This document shows, piece by piece, positions 1 through 6,384 of a stretch of 6,384 nt of DNA. Location: contig JBDREF010000016.1 in the NCBI GenBank assembly GCA_043820045.1, positions 1 to 6,384 of the forward strand, read 5' to 3'. The notes under the pieces were generated by a model. It did not search any database, was not told where the DNA came from, and worked only from the letters and a program-made list of their open reading frames with translations. The translations under genes were made by a program, and so were the position numbers. This DNA is from JBDREF01 sp043820045 (GTDB taxonomy: Bacteria; Planctomycetota; Phycisphaerae; Sedimentisphaerales; Anaerobacaceae). Positions within the stretch are counted from its first letter, which is position 1, and the number at the start of each line of letters is the position of its first letter.

Positions 1-2002
1 GGTCATCCTTGAGAGCCGTCGGCACTCGCGTCTCCGCCAGGGCGCGGGTTGCCTCCAGCCCGCCTATCTTTCCCAGCGCCCCAATCGCGGCTCGGGCAAG
101 ATTTGTGTCGCTGCCGGTGATGAGTTTTGCTATTTCCGGTACGGCTGCCTTCTCGCCGCGCTGGCCAAGCGAACCGACCACCCCGATTTTCAGATCGCCG
201 TCGAGTTTTGCAAGCGACTCGTGCAATGCGGCCCCGGCCTCCGGGACGGGCATATACTGCAACGCAAAACGCGCCATGTGCGAAAGCTCTTTGTCGGCTA
301 ATAGTTTCGAAAGGGCCGGTACGGATTGTGCCGAGCCGACGCGGCGTAACATCCGGCAGACGAACTGCTTTCCGGCGAAAGTCGTCTTCGGCGACTCCAG
401 TACTTCGAGCAGCTTTGCTTCTATCTGTGGAAACGACGAAGGCGAGACGCTGCGAATCTCTTCTTCGATGGCCGCCAGGGCACGGCGGGACTTGCCGAAG
501 TCGTACACTTCGAGGGCATCGTATTCAGCCGAGAGACTTGCTCGTACGCTCACCTTGTCGGCGGTCGGGAAGTCATCGGGCACTTCCACCTGTGTGACTC
601 TGCCCGTGGCGGCCCACTCCGTGCCGCGCTGGAAGGTGACGATAAATCCGATGCAGCGCATCTGCTCCGCGGCGTGGCCGAGGGCCGTATGGAAGACCCT
701 TCCTTTGCCGTAGCTGACGGTAAACAGCATCGGCTCATGTTCGCCCGTGCCTTTGTTCGCCGGGTCGGCGTAGGCTGTTGCAAGAACTGTCATATTCTTC
801 GCGGGCCCCCGCAGCTCGCTGTAAAGTTCGTCCTTCACGTGCATCCACTTTTCCGGAAGGCCGGCAGTGATGGCGTGCTGACGGTCCCTGGTAATTACCT
901 GGAATTCATGCTGAGGCCCGTGGCTGCCGCCCCTGCCGGGGGAGGTGTCGAAGACGACCTTGCCGTCGCGGTAGCGAACCTTCGGCCCGGACTTCTCGTC
1001 CCGGCCGCCCCATCCGCCGACGGCGATCATCTCGTTCCATTCCTTCCACTTCGGAAATGCGTTGTCCGCCGCGTGGAAGATTACCAGGCCGCCGCCGTTG
1101 TTCATATACTCGACGAGCGCATCCTGAGTTTCTTTGGGCCAGTCGTCGCCTGTATAGTTCGCAACGATCACGTCGTATTTTGCGAAGTTCGGCTTGAACG
1201 TATCCATCGGCTGGCCCTTGGCGGGCGAGGTTGCCACATCCACTGTGAACAGGCCGGTGTCGGCCAGCAGGCTCTTGAGAACGGGCGTGGTCGCCTTCCA
1301 GTCATGGTTGTTCTGGCCGTCAACAATCAAAGCCTTGAGCGGCCCTTTCTTTTCGTTGCGCGTTAAATCCTGGATTCGGATATTGCGCCATTTGATGCTC
1401 CTGCCGGCCTCTTTGGAGCCGTGGACCTGCAGGGAGATGAAACCCGTCGATGTCATATCGTCTTTCAGGTCGGCGGCGGGGATGCCGTTGACCCATGTTC
1501 GGATTCTGTCGCCGACGGCCTCGATGCGGTAGTGGTTCCACTCGTTCTGCTTGAAAGCCTTTTGGGCTTCCGGTTTGTCTTTCAGCGGAAACAGCCAACC
1601 GCGGCGGGCCTCATCGTAGATTCCGCCGCTCCACGCCCGGCTCGATGTGTCGATTTCGACCTGATAGCCGTGCACGCGATAGTCTTTGAAATTCTTGTAG
1701 CTGTGGCTGCGAATCTGGATGCCGGAGTTCATGCCCGGTTCGACGAGGAACTCCAGCTCCAGTATGAAGTCCGTGTACATCTTCTCGGTGCACAGGAAGC
1801 TATTGGGCGTGTTGAGAACGGTCGTGCCGACGATCATCCCGTCCCGGACTTCGTACTTTGCCTTTCCGTTTCGCTGGACCCAGCCGTCGAGGGTCTTGCC
1901 GTTAAAGAGATTCTGCCAGCCAACATCGGCGGCAAGTGACATGCTCGTCAGCGCCGGGCAGGCGGTGCAGAATACGAGTAATAACGCTGTATATTTTTTC
2001 AT
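1..2002 (-). CDS. Secreted DUF1080 (3-keto-disaccharide hydrolase) - ThuA-like - HEAT repeat fusion protein, 3' end outside window
   Basis: This frame is open from an ATG at 2002 to the left edge, giving 667 codons with no stop, so the C-terminus is missing. The start is supported by an AAGGAG ribosome site 7 nt upstream and by a signal peptide (MKKYTALLLVF..., residues 1 to about 25, likely cut near SLAA/D). Residues about 28-215 form a DUF1080/LamG-like fold: a start with WQNLFNGKTLDGW, then GMNSGIQIRS, GYQVEID and a closing WRNIRI. Residues about 219-455 are ThuA-like: ALIVDGQNNHDW at the start, GGGLVIFHAADNAF in the middle, and LGHAAEQM followed by QRGTEWAATG at the end. From about 500 to the edge there are Ala/Leu-rich helical HEAT-like repeats, such as SVPALSKLL and AVPEIAKLI. 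DUF1080 proteins are known to act on 3-keto-glycosides and ThuA takes part in 3-keto-trehalose metabolism. The exact reaction here is inferred. It follows the oxidoreductase gene by 40 bp and is probably co-transcribed with it. Confidence 0.9.
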   Translation of the reverse strand, partial: MKKYTALLLVFCTACPALTSMSLAADVGWQNLFNGKTLDGWVQRNGKAKYEVRDGMIVGTTVLNTPNSFLCTEKMYTDFILELEFLVEPGMNSGIQIRSHSYKNFKDYRVHGYQVEIDTSSRAWSGGIYDEARRGWLFPLKDKPEAQKAFKQNEWNHYRIEAVGDRIRTWVNGIPAADLKDDMTSTGFISLQVHGSKEAGRSIKWRNIRIQDLTRNEKKGPLKALIVDGQNNHDWKATTPVLKSLLADTGLFTVDVATSPAKGQPMDTFKPNFAKYDVIVANYTGDDWPKETQDALVEYMNNGGGLVIFHAADNAFPKWKEWNEMIAVGGWGGRDEKSGPKVRYRDGKVVFDTSPGRGGSHGPQHEFQVITRDRQHAITAGLPEKWMHVKDELYSELRGPAKNMTVLATAYADPANKGTGEHEPMLFTVSYGKGRVFHTALGHAAEQMRCIGFIVTFQRGTEWAATGRVTQVEVPDDFPTADKVSVRASLSAEYDALEVYDFGKSRRALAAIEEEIRSVSPSSFPQIEAKLLEVLESPKTTFAGKQFVCRMLRRVGSAQSVPALSKLLADKELSHMARFALQYMPVPEAGAALHESLAKLDGDLKIGVVGSLGQRGEKAAVPEIAKLITGSDTNLARAAIGALGKIGGLEATRALAETRVPTALKDD

Positions 2003-2009
2003 TGTTGTG

Positions 2010-2015
2010 CTCCTT
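2010..2015 (-). promoter_or_regulatory. Ribosome binding site of the DUF1080-ThuA gene
   Basis: Read on the minus strand this is AAGGAG, 7 nt before the ATG at 2002. It is a near-consensus Shine-Dalgarno site in the 40-bp gap after the oxidoreductase stop codon. It fixes the start and indicates independent translation initiation within a shared transcript. No terminator-like hairpin with a T-run is present in this gap. Confidence 0.8.
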
Positions 2016-2042
2016 ATGTTCGGATTATTTGCCTAAAGTCAA

Positions 2043-3326
2043 TTAAAGTACCCAGGGTTCTCGATAGGACCGCCCGAGCAGTGCGCTTGCTTCCGGGTCG
2101 CCTGCTATCTCTTCGGTTTCGGGGTTCCATTTGATTTTGCGCCCTGTCAGCATGGCGATTTCGCCGAGCAGACCCACGCTTATCGAGCGAAGGCCCACTT
2201 CCACCGGACAAATCGTCAGCGTGCGGTTCCTGACGCAGTCGAGGAAATTCTGCTTGTGGTCTCTGCTCTCGTAGAGTTTTATCTCGTTGGGGCCGATTTC
2301 TTCTTTGAGAATCTTCTCGTCGGATGCGCTCAATCCGCTGCGGCTTACATGTATCCATCCGGTCTGGCCGTACCATTTGGCGCCTTGGGTTATTTGCGTG
2401 TTGTTGGCTACTGTCATGACGGTGCCGTCGGCGTACGTGCAGTTGAACCTGTACTCCGTCGGGACATTGTAGAGGCCGTCGGTGGGATAGTTGCCCTTGC
2501 CCTCGATTTCCACCGGGCCGGTATAGTCCCAACCCATGCCCCAGTGTGCGATGTCGATATGGTGCCCGGCCCAGTCGGTGAGCTGGCCGCCGGAGTAGTC
2601 CATGATCCATCGCCAGTCCCAGTGGGCTACGCCGCGGTAGGGGACGTAAGGAGCGGGGCCGAGCCAGAGGTTCCAATCGAGTCCTTCGGGAACTTTCTGG
2701 ATGGATTTGACATCCGTGCCGCCGCCGGTCGGCAGGCCGACTTCAATCTTGAGGATTTTGCCGATACGGCCGTTGCGAACAAGCTCGCAGGCCCGGCGAA
2801 ACTGCCAGTCGGACCGCTGCTGGCTTCCCGTCTGCCAGACTCGGCCGTAGCGATGGACCGCGTCGCAGATGGCGCGTCCTTCGCGGATAGAGCGGGCGAG
2901 CGGCTTTTGCCCGTGGATGTCCAGTCCGGCTCGGGCAGCTTCGACGGCGGGTATGGCGTGCCAATGGTCGGGCACCGCTATCTGGACCGCGTCGAGGTCG
3001 CCGCGGCCGATCAACTCGCGAAAGTTAAGATACGTGGCGCAGTCGCTGTTGCCGTACTTTTCATCCACTATTTTCTTGGCCTGGTCGCGGTGGCCCTTGT
3101 CAACATCGCAGACCGCCACCATCTGCACTTGCGGTTTGCTCAGGAAACCCTGCATGTCTCCGGTTCCCTGCGAGCCGACGCCGATTGCTCCCATTACTAT
3201 CCTGTTGCTCGGTGCGTTGGCGCCGAAAACCGACGACGGAACAATCGCCGCTCCCATCAGGGCCGTGCCCCCGGCGGCGGTTCGGCGCAAAAAGACCCTT
3301 CGGGTAATCAAACCTTCTTTTTTCAT
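2043..3326 (-). CDS. Tat-exported Gfo/Idh/MocA family oxidoreductase
   Basis: This complete 427-residue protein runs from an ATG at 3326, with AGGAG 6 nt upstream, to TAA at 2043. Residues 1 to about 36 form a twin-arginine signal: TRRVFLRR (Arg9-Arg10), a hydrophobic stretch TALMGAAIV, and a probable cut near VFGA. A Rossmann nucleotide-binding fold follows, with G49-x-G51-x-x-G54 in GAIGVGSQGTGD. The usual EKP motif of the family reads Q140-K141-P142 (HGQKPLARSI). The substrate domain contains LWLGPAPYVPYRG and a DxxxH motif, D251-WAG-H255, within GGQLTDWAGHHIDIAHWG, where the family has its catalytic residues. The length fits family members with a signal peptide. Such enzymes use NAD(P) to oxidise or reduce sugar hydroxyls; Tat export implies folding with the cofactor in the cytoplasm before secretion. 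As first gene of a pair with a DUF1080-ThuA protein, it may make or reduce a 3-keto-sugar. The substrate is unknown. Confidence 0.95.
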   Translation of the reverse strand: MKKEGLITRRVFLRRTAAGGTALMGAAIVPSSVFGANAPSNRIVMGAIGVGSQGTGDMQGFLSKPQVQMVAVCDVDKGHRDQAKKIVDEKYGNSDCATYLNFRELIGRGDLDAVQIAVPDHWHAIPAVEAARAGLDIHGQKPLARSIREGRAICDAVHRYGRVWQTGSQQRSDWQFRRACELVRNGRIGKILKIEVGLPTGGGTDVKSIQKVPEGLDWNLWLGPAPYVPYRGVAHWDWRWIMDYSGGQLTDWAGHHIDIAHWGMGWDYTGPVEIEGKGNYPTDGLYNVPTEYRFNCTYADGTVMTVANNTQITQGAKWYGQTGWIHVSRSGLSASDEKILKEEIGPNEIKLYESRDHKQNFLDCVRNRTLTICPVEVGLRSISVGLLGEIAMLTGRKIKWNPETEEIAGDPEASALLGRSYREPWVL

Positions 3327-3332
3327 AATACT

Positions 3333-3337
3333 CTCCT
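3333..3337 (-). promoter_or_regulatory. Ribosome binding site of the Gfo/Idh/MocA oxidoreductase
   Basis: The minus strand reads AGGAG (within TTAGGAGAG), 6 nt before the ATG at 3326. It supports this start, which also gives a complete Tat signal peptide. Confidence 0.8.
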
Positions 3338-3344
3338 AATCATG

Positions 3345-3371
3345 TCTGAGGTCAGAGGACAGACGACAGAA
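3345..3371 (+). repeat. Short inverted and tandem repeats in the oxidoreductase leader
   Basis: An inverted repeat TCTGA-GG-TCAGA (3345-3356) is followed almost directly by a tandem heptamer, GACAGAC (3358-3364) and GACAGAA (3365-3371). On the minus strand the stretch is a CTG/TCTG-rich tract lying between the palindrome at 3366-3404 and the oxidoreductase ribosome site. No function is evident. It could be part of a dispersed repeat unit together with the palindrome. Confidence 0.5.
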
Positions 3372-3404
3372 GGTCCCGGCGCGCCGGGGTCTTCCATCTT
3401 CTGT
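3366..3404 (-). repeat. GC-rich nested palindrome / stem-loop in the minus-strand leader
   Basis: The core at 3375-3388 is a perfect 14-bp palindrome, CCCGGCGCGCCGGG, which as RNA would fold as a 5-bp CCCGG/CCGGG stem with a CGCG loop. On the minus strand it is flanked symmetrically by AC, then GAAG (3391-3394) and CTTC (3369-3372), giving a 4-bp outer stem across a 2x2 internal loop. A second outer register is possible, ACAGAAG (3398-3404) with CTTCTGT (3366-3372). It lies downstream of the predicted minus-strand promoter, so it would sit in the operon's 5' untranslated region. There is no T-run after it, so it does not look like a rho-independent terminator. It may be a leader structure, an operator or a REP-like dispersed repeat. 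Confidence 0.6.
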
Positions 3405-3417
3405 ATTTGACCGCATT

Positions 3418-3445
3418 ATCATAGCAGGATTGCTGTCTCTTGCAA
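3418..3445 (-). promoter_or_regulatory. Putative sigma70-type promoter of the oxidoreductase / DUF1080-ThuA operon
   Basis: On the minus strand a -35-like TTGCAA (3440-3445) is separated by 16 nt from a -10-like TATGAT (3418-3423). The -10 is preceded directly by TGC, making an extended -10 (TGnTATGAT). The -10 matches the consensus at 5 of 6 bases and the -35 at 4 of 6. Transcription would begin near 3411, leaving a leader of about 85 nt that holds the palindrome. This is a motif match only. Confidence 0.5.
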
Positions 3446-3511
3446 TACCCTTATCGAATCCGGATGCTCTGAGTCCCGGGCCGAGCGAAAATCAAAAAGA
3501 CGAGCAGTGAC

Positions 3512-3540
3512 TTGATGGTTTGGCGGGATTGTTGTATGTT
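3512..3540 (+). promoter_or_regulatory. Putative promoter of the M14 peptidase gene
   Basis: TTGATG (3512-3517) and TATGTT (3535-3540) are separated by 17 nt and each matches the sigma70 consensus at 4 of 6 bases. Transcription would start near 3547, about 60 nt before the GTG start codon. It is weaker than the divergent minus-strand candidate. The two -35 boxes lie about 66 bp apart, so a regulator bound between them could affect both transcripts. Confidence 0.35.
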
Positions 3541-3551
3541 TGTGTCGAGTC

Positions 3552-3569
3552 CCCGGGGCTATGCCCGGG
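3552..3569 (+). repeat. CCCGGG inverted repeat in the peptidase leader
   Basis: Two CCCGGG hexamers (3552-3557 and 3564-3569) are separated by GCTATG and can form a 6-bp stem with a 6-nt loop. A third copy at 3475-3480 lies upstream of the putative plus promoter in a similar context: GAGTCCCGGG there, GAGTCCCCGGGG at 3547-3558. The hairpin ends 23 nt before the ribosome site. It could be an operator or an mRNA leader hairpin; chance is possible in a GC-rich region. Confidence 0.4.
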
Positions 3570-3592
3570 TGCGAATATGGGCAGTTCGAATT

Positions 3593-3597
3593 GGGAG
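3593..3597 (+). promoter_or_regulatory. Ribosome binding site that selects the GTG start of the M14 peptidase
   Basis: GGGAG (within TTGGGAGAAAA) lies 7 nt before GTG at 3605. This decides the start, because the frame stays open well upstream (in-frame ATGs at 3515 and 3536) and also has ATGs at 3683 and 3689. The upstream ATGs fall in or before the putative promoter, and the downstream ones would remove the positively charged part of the signal peptide. Confidence 0.65.
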
Positions 3598-3604
3598 AAA
3601 ACAC

Positions 3605-6384
3605 GTGAACTCATTTCATGAAGCTCAAGAATGTAGAGGCAGGTTATGCCGAAGGCGTACGTATCTGTGTTTTTCTGCGACTATGGCAATGGTAATGTGT
3701 CTTTTGTTGGGCAGTTGCTCCGCCAGCGAGCAGGCGCAGTTAAGCGGTCAGCCGCCTGCACCTTTCATTGAGACAGCCGACTACGACCGGGCCATACCAT
3801 CGCCGGAATCGGTAATAGGTCACGGCGTGGCCGAAAGGCCGGTTCGCTATCCCGCCCTTGTCCGCTACCTGCAGGCTCTGGCCGAGTCATCCGACCGGGT
3901 CACCATAACAAGCTACGGCCGAACGCACGAGGGCCGGGAACTGTACTACCTGACAATCACCAGCCGGGCCAACCACCAGCGCCTTGACCGGATCAGTGCC
4001 GACAACGCAAAGCTCTCGGACCCGAGGCAGGTTCAAAGTTCCGGCCAGGCGGATCGTCTTATAGAGACTTTGCCGGCGGTGGCGTGGCTCGATTACAGCA
4101 TTCACGGCGACGAACTGTCGAGCACCGAAGCGGGCATGTACGTAGCATATCATCTGGCCGCAGCAAAAGACGATAACACGCGAAAGCTGCTGGATGAGAC
4201 GGTCATTCATATCAATCCGTTGGTCAACCCGGACGGCAGGGAAAGGTATCTGAGCCATCTCGAACAGCTCACGGGGGTAGTTTCAAGTCCGGACCTTCAA
4301 TCGATGCAGCATCAGGCCCTTTGGTCGCGCGGGCGCGGCAATCATTACCTGTTCGACCTGAACCGCGACTGGCTCGTGCATCTTCAGCCGGAAGTGCGAA
4401 GCCTCGCGGAGGCGATTCTGTCCTGGAATCCTCATCTTGTTGTTGATTCACACGAGCAGGGTGCCTACGACACGTACCTGTTCGACCCGCCGAGGGAGCC
4501 GCTCAATATTCATCTCTCGCCGAAGGCCATGGAGTGGCGCAAGCGTTTCGGCTCGGACCAGGCCGAGGCGTTCAATCGCTACGGCTGGAGCTACTATACC
4601 CAGGACTGGTACTCGGAATGGAGCCCGATTTACACCAACGCCTGGGCCAACCTGCTGGGTGCGGTCGGGCTGCTTTATGAGCAGGCGAGGGTCGATGGCG
4701 CGTCCGTGAAACAGCCTACCGGTTACGAAGTCAGCTATCGCGAAACCGTGCACCATCATATTGTCAGCTCGCTGGCCAACCTCGAAACACTGCGTGCCAA
4801 CCGGCAGCAAATCCTGCGGGACCTGCGGGAGGACCGGCAATGGGCGCTCGGCGAACACGATACCGACGCAGGCGTTTTCCTGCTGCCGCCCTGCACGGAT
4901 ACTCTCAGATGGAAGGATATGGTTGAGCTGATAGGGCGACAGGGTGTGGAAGCCGGATTCGCGCGGGAGCCTTTCGAGGCTGAGAATGCAACCGATATAT
5001 GGGGCAACAAACTTGCGAACAAAGAGTTTCCGAAAGGTACGCTTGTCGCGCGTTCGAAGCAGCCGCATCGCCGTATCTTGAAGGCTCTGTTCGAATTCGA
5101 TCCCCATCTGCGAGAGAGCTTCCTACTGGAGGAACGCAAAGAGCTGGAGAACCGGCGTTCAACTCTGCTCTACGATATCTCTGCGTGGAATCTGCCGATG
5201 GCATTCGGCATTGAGTCCTACTGGGCCGCAAGTGTCCCTGATATCGAGCTGGATTCGCAAATGCCGGCGACGGCTCGGGATTTACCTAAGGCGGGCGGCA
5301 AAAGCGGCTACGGCTACCTGCTCGATTTTGAAAATTCCGCCGCATATCCTGCACTGGTTCGCCTCTTCGAAGAGAAATGTTACCCGCGAATAGCGACAAA
5401 GCCGTTCAAGATAGACGCTCGTCAGTACGAGCCGGGGACGGTCCTGCTTCGCGCTCATGAAAACCCGGATGGTCTTGCGGATATTCTGCGGAAGATAGGC
5501 TCCGACCTTGACGTTGGGATTCATCCGGTCAGTAGGGCCCTCGTCGAAGACGGCCCCGACCTCGGAAGTCAAAAGTTCGAGCTGCTGTCGGCGCCTCGGG
5601 TTGCGATAGCCTCGCAATGGCCGATCCGGTCCACGTCGTTCGGTTCGATTTGGTATCTGCTGGACAGCCGGCTTCAACTTCGCAGCTCGCCGATCAACAT
5701 TCAGAACCTCAATTCAATCGACCTTCGAAAGTACAACGTCCTGATACTTCCGGACAGCAGCAGCCTAGGCCGGGTGCTCGATGGCAAGGCGGTCGAAAAG
5801 ATAAAGGGCTGGGTCGAGGACGGAGGTACGCTGATAGCCGTCGGCGGCTCGGCCGCTTTCGCAGCCGGCAAAGACGGCGGGCTTTCGTCGGTACGGCTCA
5901 AACGCGACGTTCTCGACAAGCTCGCCGAATACGAAGAAGCAGTGGAGCGGGAGAGCAGCGCCAGAGACGTCAAGATCGACCCAAATCGTATATGGAACGC
6001 CAAGTCAACTCCATCGGAAACGCAAAAGGAAGATCCTAACAAGCCCGGCGAATCCAAAACCAAGCCCGATGTCGAGAAGCTAAAGCGCGCCGACGAATGG
6101 AATCGCCTTTTCAGTCCGACTGGGACTTTTGTCACGGGAATCGTTGAACCGGAACACTGGCTTGGCTTCGTTCTGGCAGAGAAGATGCCCGTCATGTTCT
6201 GGGACGATAGCGCGTTTATGTCGAAGCATCCGGTCAAAACGGCCGTTCGCCTGGCAGGCGCCGAAGAGCTGCGGCTGAGCGGCCTGCTCTGGCCCGAGGC
6301 CCGGCAGCGACTTGCCGATACGGCGTACGCCACCGTCGAATCCGTCGGTCGCGGGCAGATAATCCTTTTCGCCACCGACCCGAC
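3605..6384 (+). CDS. M14-family zinc carboxypeptidase lipoprotein with C-terminal GATase1-like region, 3' end outside window
   Basis: The frame is open from GTG 3605 to the right edge, giving 926 codons and no stop. The N-terminus has basic residues (CRRRTY), a hydrophobic stretch and a lipobox LGSC with Cys38, predicting a lipid-anchored envelope protein. An M14 metallocarboxypeptidase domain spans about residues 60-370. Its zinc ligands are H167 and E170 (IHGDE) and H283 (VVDSHEQG). Substrate-binding N253-R254 lie in DLNRDW, and the probable catalytic glutamate is E359 (LLYEQA), so the active site looks intact. Family members remove residues from the ends of peptides or cleave peptide cross-links; the substrate here is unknown. 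Residues about 370-665 I cannot assign. About 665-765 resembles a class I glutamine amidotransferase-like fold (YNVLILPDSSS, IKGWVEDGGTLIAVGG). A charged Lys/Glu/Pro-rich linker (about 775-835) follows, and then more of this region to the edge. The protein is divergent from the oxidoreductase operon. Confidence 0.92.
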   Translation, partial: MNSFHEAQECRGRLCRRRTYLCFSATMAMVMCLLLGSCSASEQAQLSGQPPAPFIETADYDRAIPSPESVIGHGVAERPVRYPALVRYLQALAESSDRVTITSYGRTHEGRELYYLTITSRANHQRLDRISADNAKLSDPRQVQSSGQADRLIETLPAVAWLDYSIHGDELSSTEAGMYVAYHLAAAKDDNTRKLLDETVIHINPLVNPDGRERYLSHLEQLTGVVSSPDLQSMQHQALWSRGRGNHYLFDLNRDWLVHLQPEVRSLAEAILSWNPHLVVDSHEQGAYDTYLFDPPREPLNIHLSPKAMEWRKRFGSDQAEAFNRYGWSYYTQDWYSEWSPIYTNAWANLLGAVGLLYEQARVDGASVKQPTGYEVSYRETVHHHIVSSLANLETLRANRQQILRDLREDRQWALGEHDTDAGVFLLPPCTDTLRWKDMVELIGRQGVEAGFAREPFEAENATDIWGNKLANKEFPKGTLVARSKQPHRRILKALFEFDPHLRESFLLEERKELENRRSTLLYDISAWNLPMAFGIESYWAASVPDIELDSQMPATARDLPKAGGKSGYGYLLDFENSAAYPALVRLFEEKCYPRIATKPFKIDARQYEPGTVLLRAHENPDGLADILRKIGSDLDVGIHPVSRALVEDGPDLGSQKFELLSAPRVAIASQWPIRSTSFGSIWYLLDSRLQLRSSPINIQNLNSIDLRKYNVLILPDSSSLGRVLDGKAVEKIKGWVEDGGTLIAVGGSAAFAAGKDGGLSSVRLKRDVLDKLAEYEEAVERESSARDVKIDPNRIWNAKSTPSETQKEDPNKPGESKTKPDVEKLKRADEWNRLFSPTGTFVTGIVEPEHWLGFVLAEKMPVMFWDDSAFMSKHPVKTAVRLAGAEELRLSGLLWPEARQRLADTAYATVESVGRGQIILFATDP

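Noticed and set aside
674..1366. 230-residue open frame on the plus strand
   Set aside because: It is antisense to the ThuA-like part of the minus-strand fusion gene, has no recognisable motif and no convincing ribosome site.
2003..2042. Separate promoter or terminator between the two minus-strand genes
   Set aside because: The 40-bp gap contains a ribosome site but no hairpin with a T-run and no paired -35/-10 boxes, so co-transcription is the simpler reading.
3366..3404. Palindrome as a rho-independent terminator
   Set aside because: The stem is strong but no T-run follows on either strand, and its position between a promoter and a start codon does not suit a terminator.
2256..3410. 384-residue open frame on the plus strand
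   Set aside because: It lies almost entirely antisense to the Gfo/Idh/MocA gene, whose motifs are unmistakable. The product shows no recognisable domain, and long antisense frames are expected in GC-rich coding DNA.
3419..3604. 61-residue open frame on the minus strand in the divergent intergenic region
   Set aside because: It starts with GTG, has no ribosome site upstream, overlaps both promoter candidates and resembles no known protein.
4448..5107. 219-residue open frame on the minus strand
   Set aside because: It is antisense to the M14 peptidase across the section carrying H283 and E359, and is explained as a codon-bias shadow.
5701..6375. 224-residue Ser-rich open frame on the minus strand
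   Set aside because: It is antisense to the C-terminal region of the peptidase. The Ser/Arg-rich low-complexity product is typical of a shadow frame.

Overview
The window holds parts or all of three genes, arranged as a two-gene minus-strand operon and one divergent plus-strand gene. All three carry export signals. GC is moderately high. The combination of a Tat-exported Gfo/Idh/MocA oxidoreductase, a DUF1080 + ThuA + HEAT fusion and a very long M14 carboxypeptidase lipoprotein strongly resembles Planctomycetota (perhaps Phycisphaerae or relatives). That is a judgement from gene style, not a database match.

Layout. Bases 1-2002 (minus) encode a secreted multidomain protein that runs off the left edge: signal peptide, 3-keto-disaccharide hydrolase (DUF1080) domain, ThuA-like domain, then HEAT-like repeats. 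After a 40-bp gap, 2043-3326 (minus) encodes a complete Tat-secreted Gfo/Idh/MocA oxidoreductase, the upstream gene of the pair. Bases 3327-3604 are a divergent control region. It contains a good minus-strand promoter candidate with an extended -10, a weaker plus-strand promoter candidate, a strong GC-rich palindrome in the minus-strand leader, and repeated CCCGGG palindromes around the plus promoter. From 3605 to the right edge (plus) runs a GTG-started lipoprotein of the M14 zinc carboxypeptidase family, with a complete active site and a C-terminal glutamine-amidotransferase-like region.

How they may work together. The two minus-strand genes fit an extracytoplasmic 3-keto-sugar route: an NAD(P)-type oxidoreductase oxidises a sugar or glycoside at C3, and a DUF1080/ThuA protein cleaves or processes the keto-glycoside. 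Substrate and direction cannot be read from the sequence. The divergent M14 peptidase would act on peptides or peptide-linked material at the cell envelope; whether it shares substrate or control with the sugar pair is unknown.

No RNA genes, CRISPR arrays, insertion sequences or rho-independent terminators were seen. I found no wholly new system. The most useful leads are the triple-domain fusion paired with the Tat oxidoreductase, the Gln in place of Glu in the oxidoreductase EKP motif, and the palindrome-rich divergent region.
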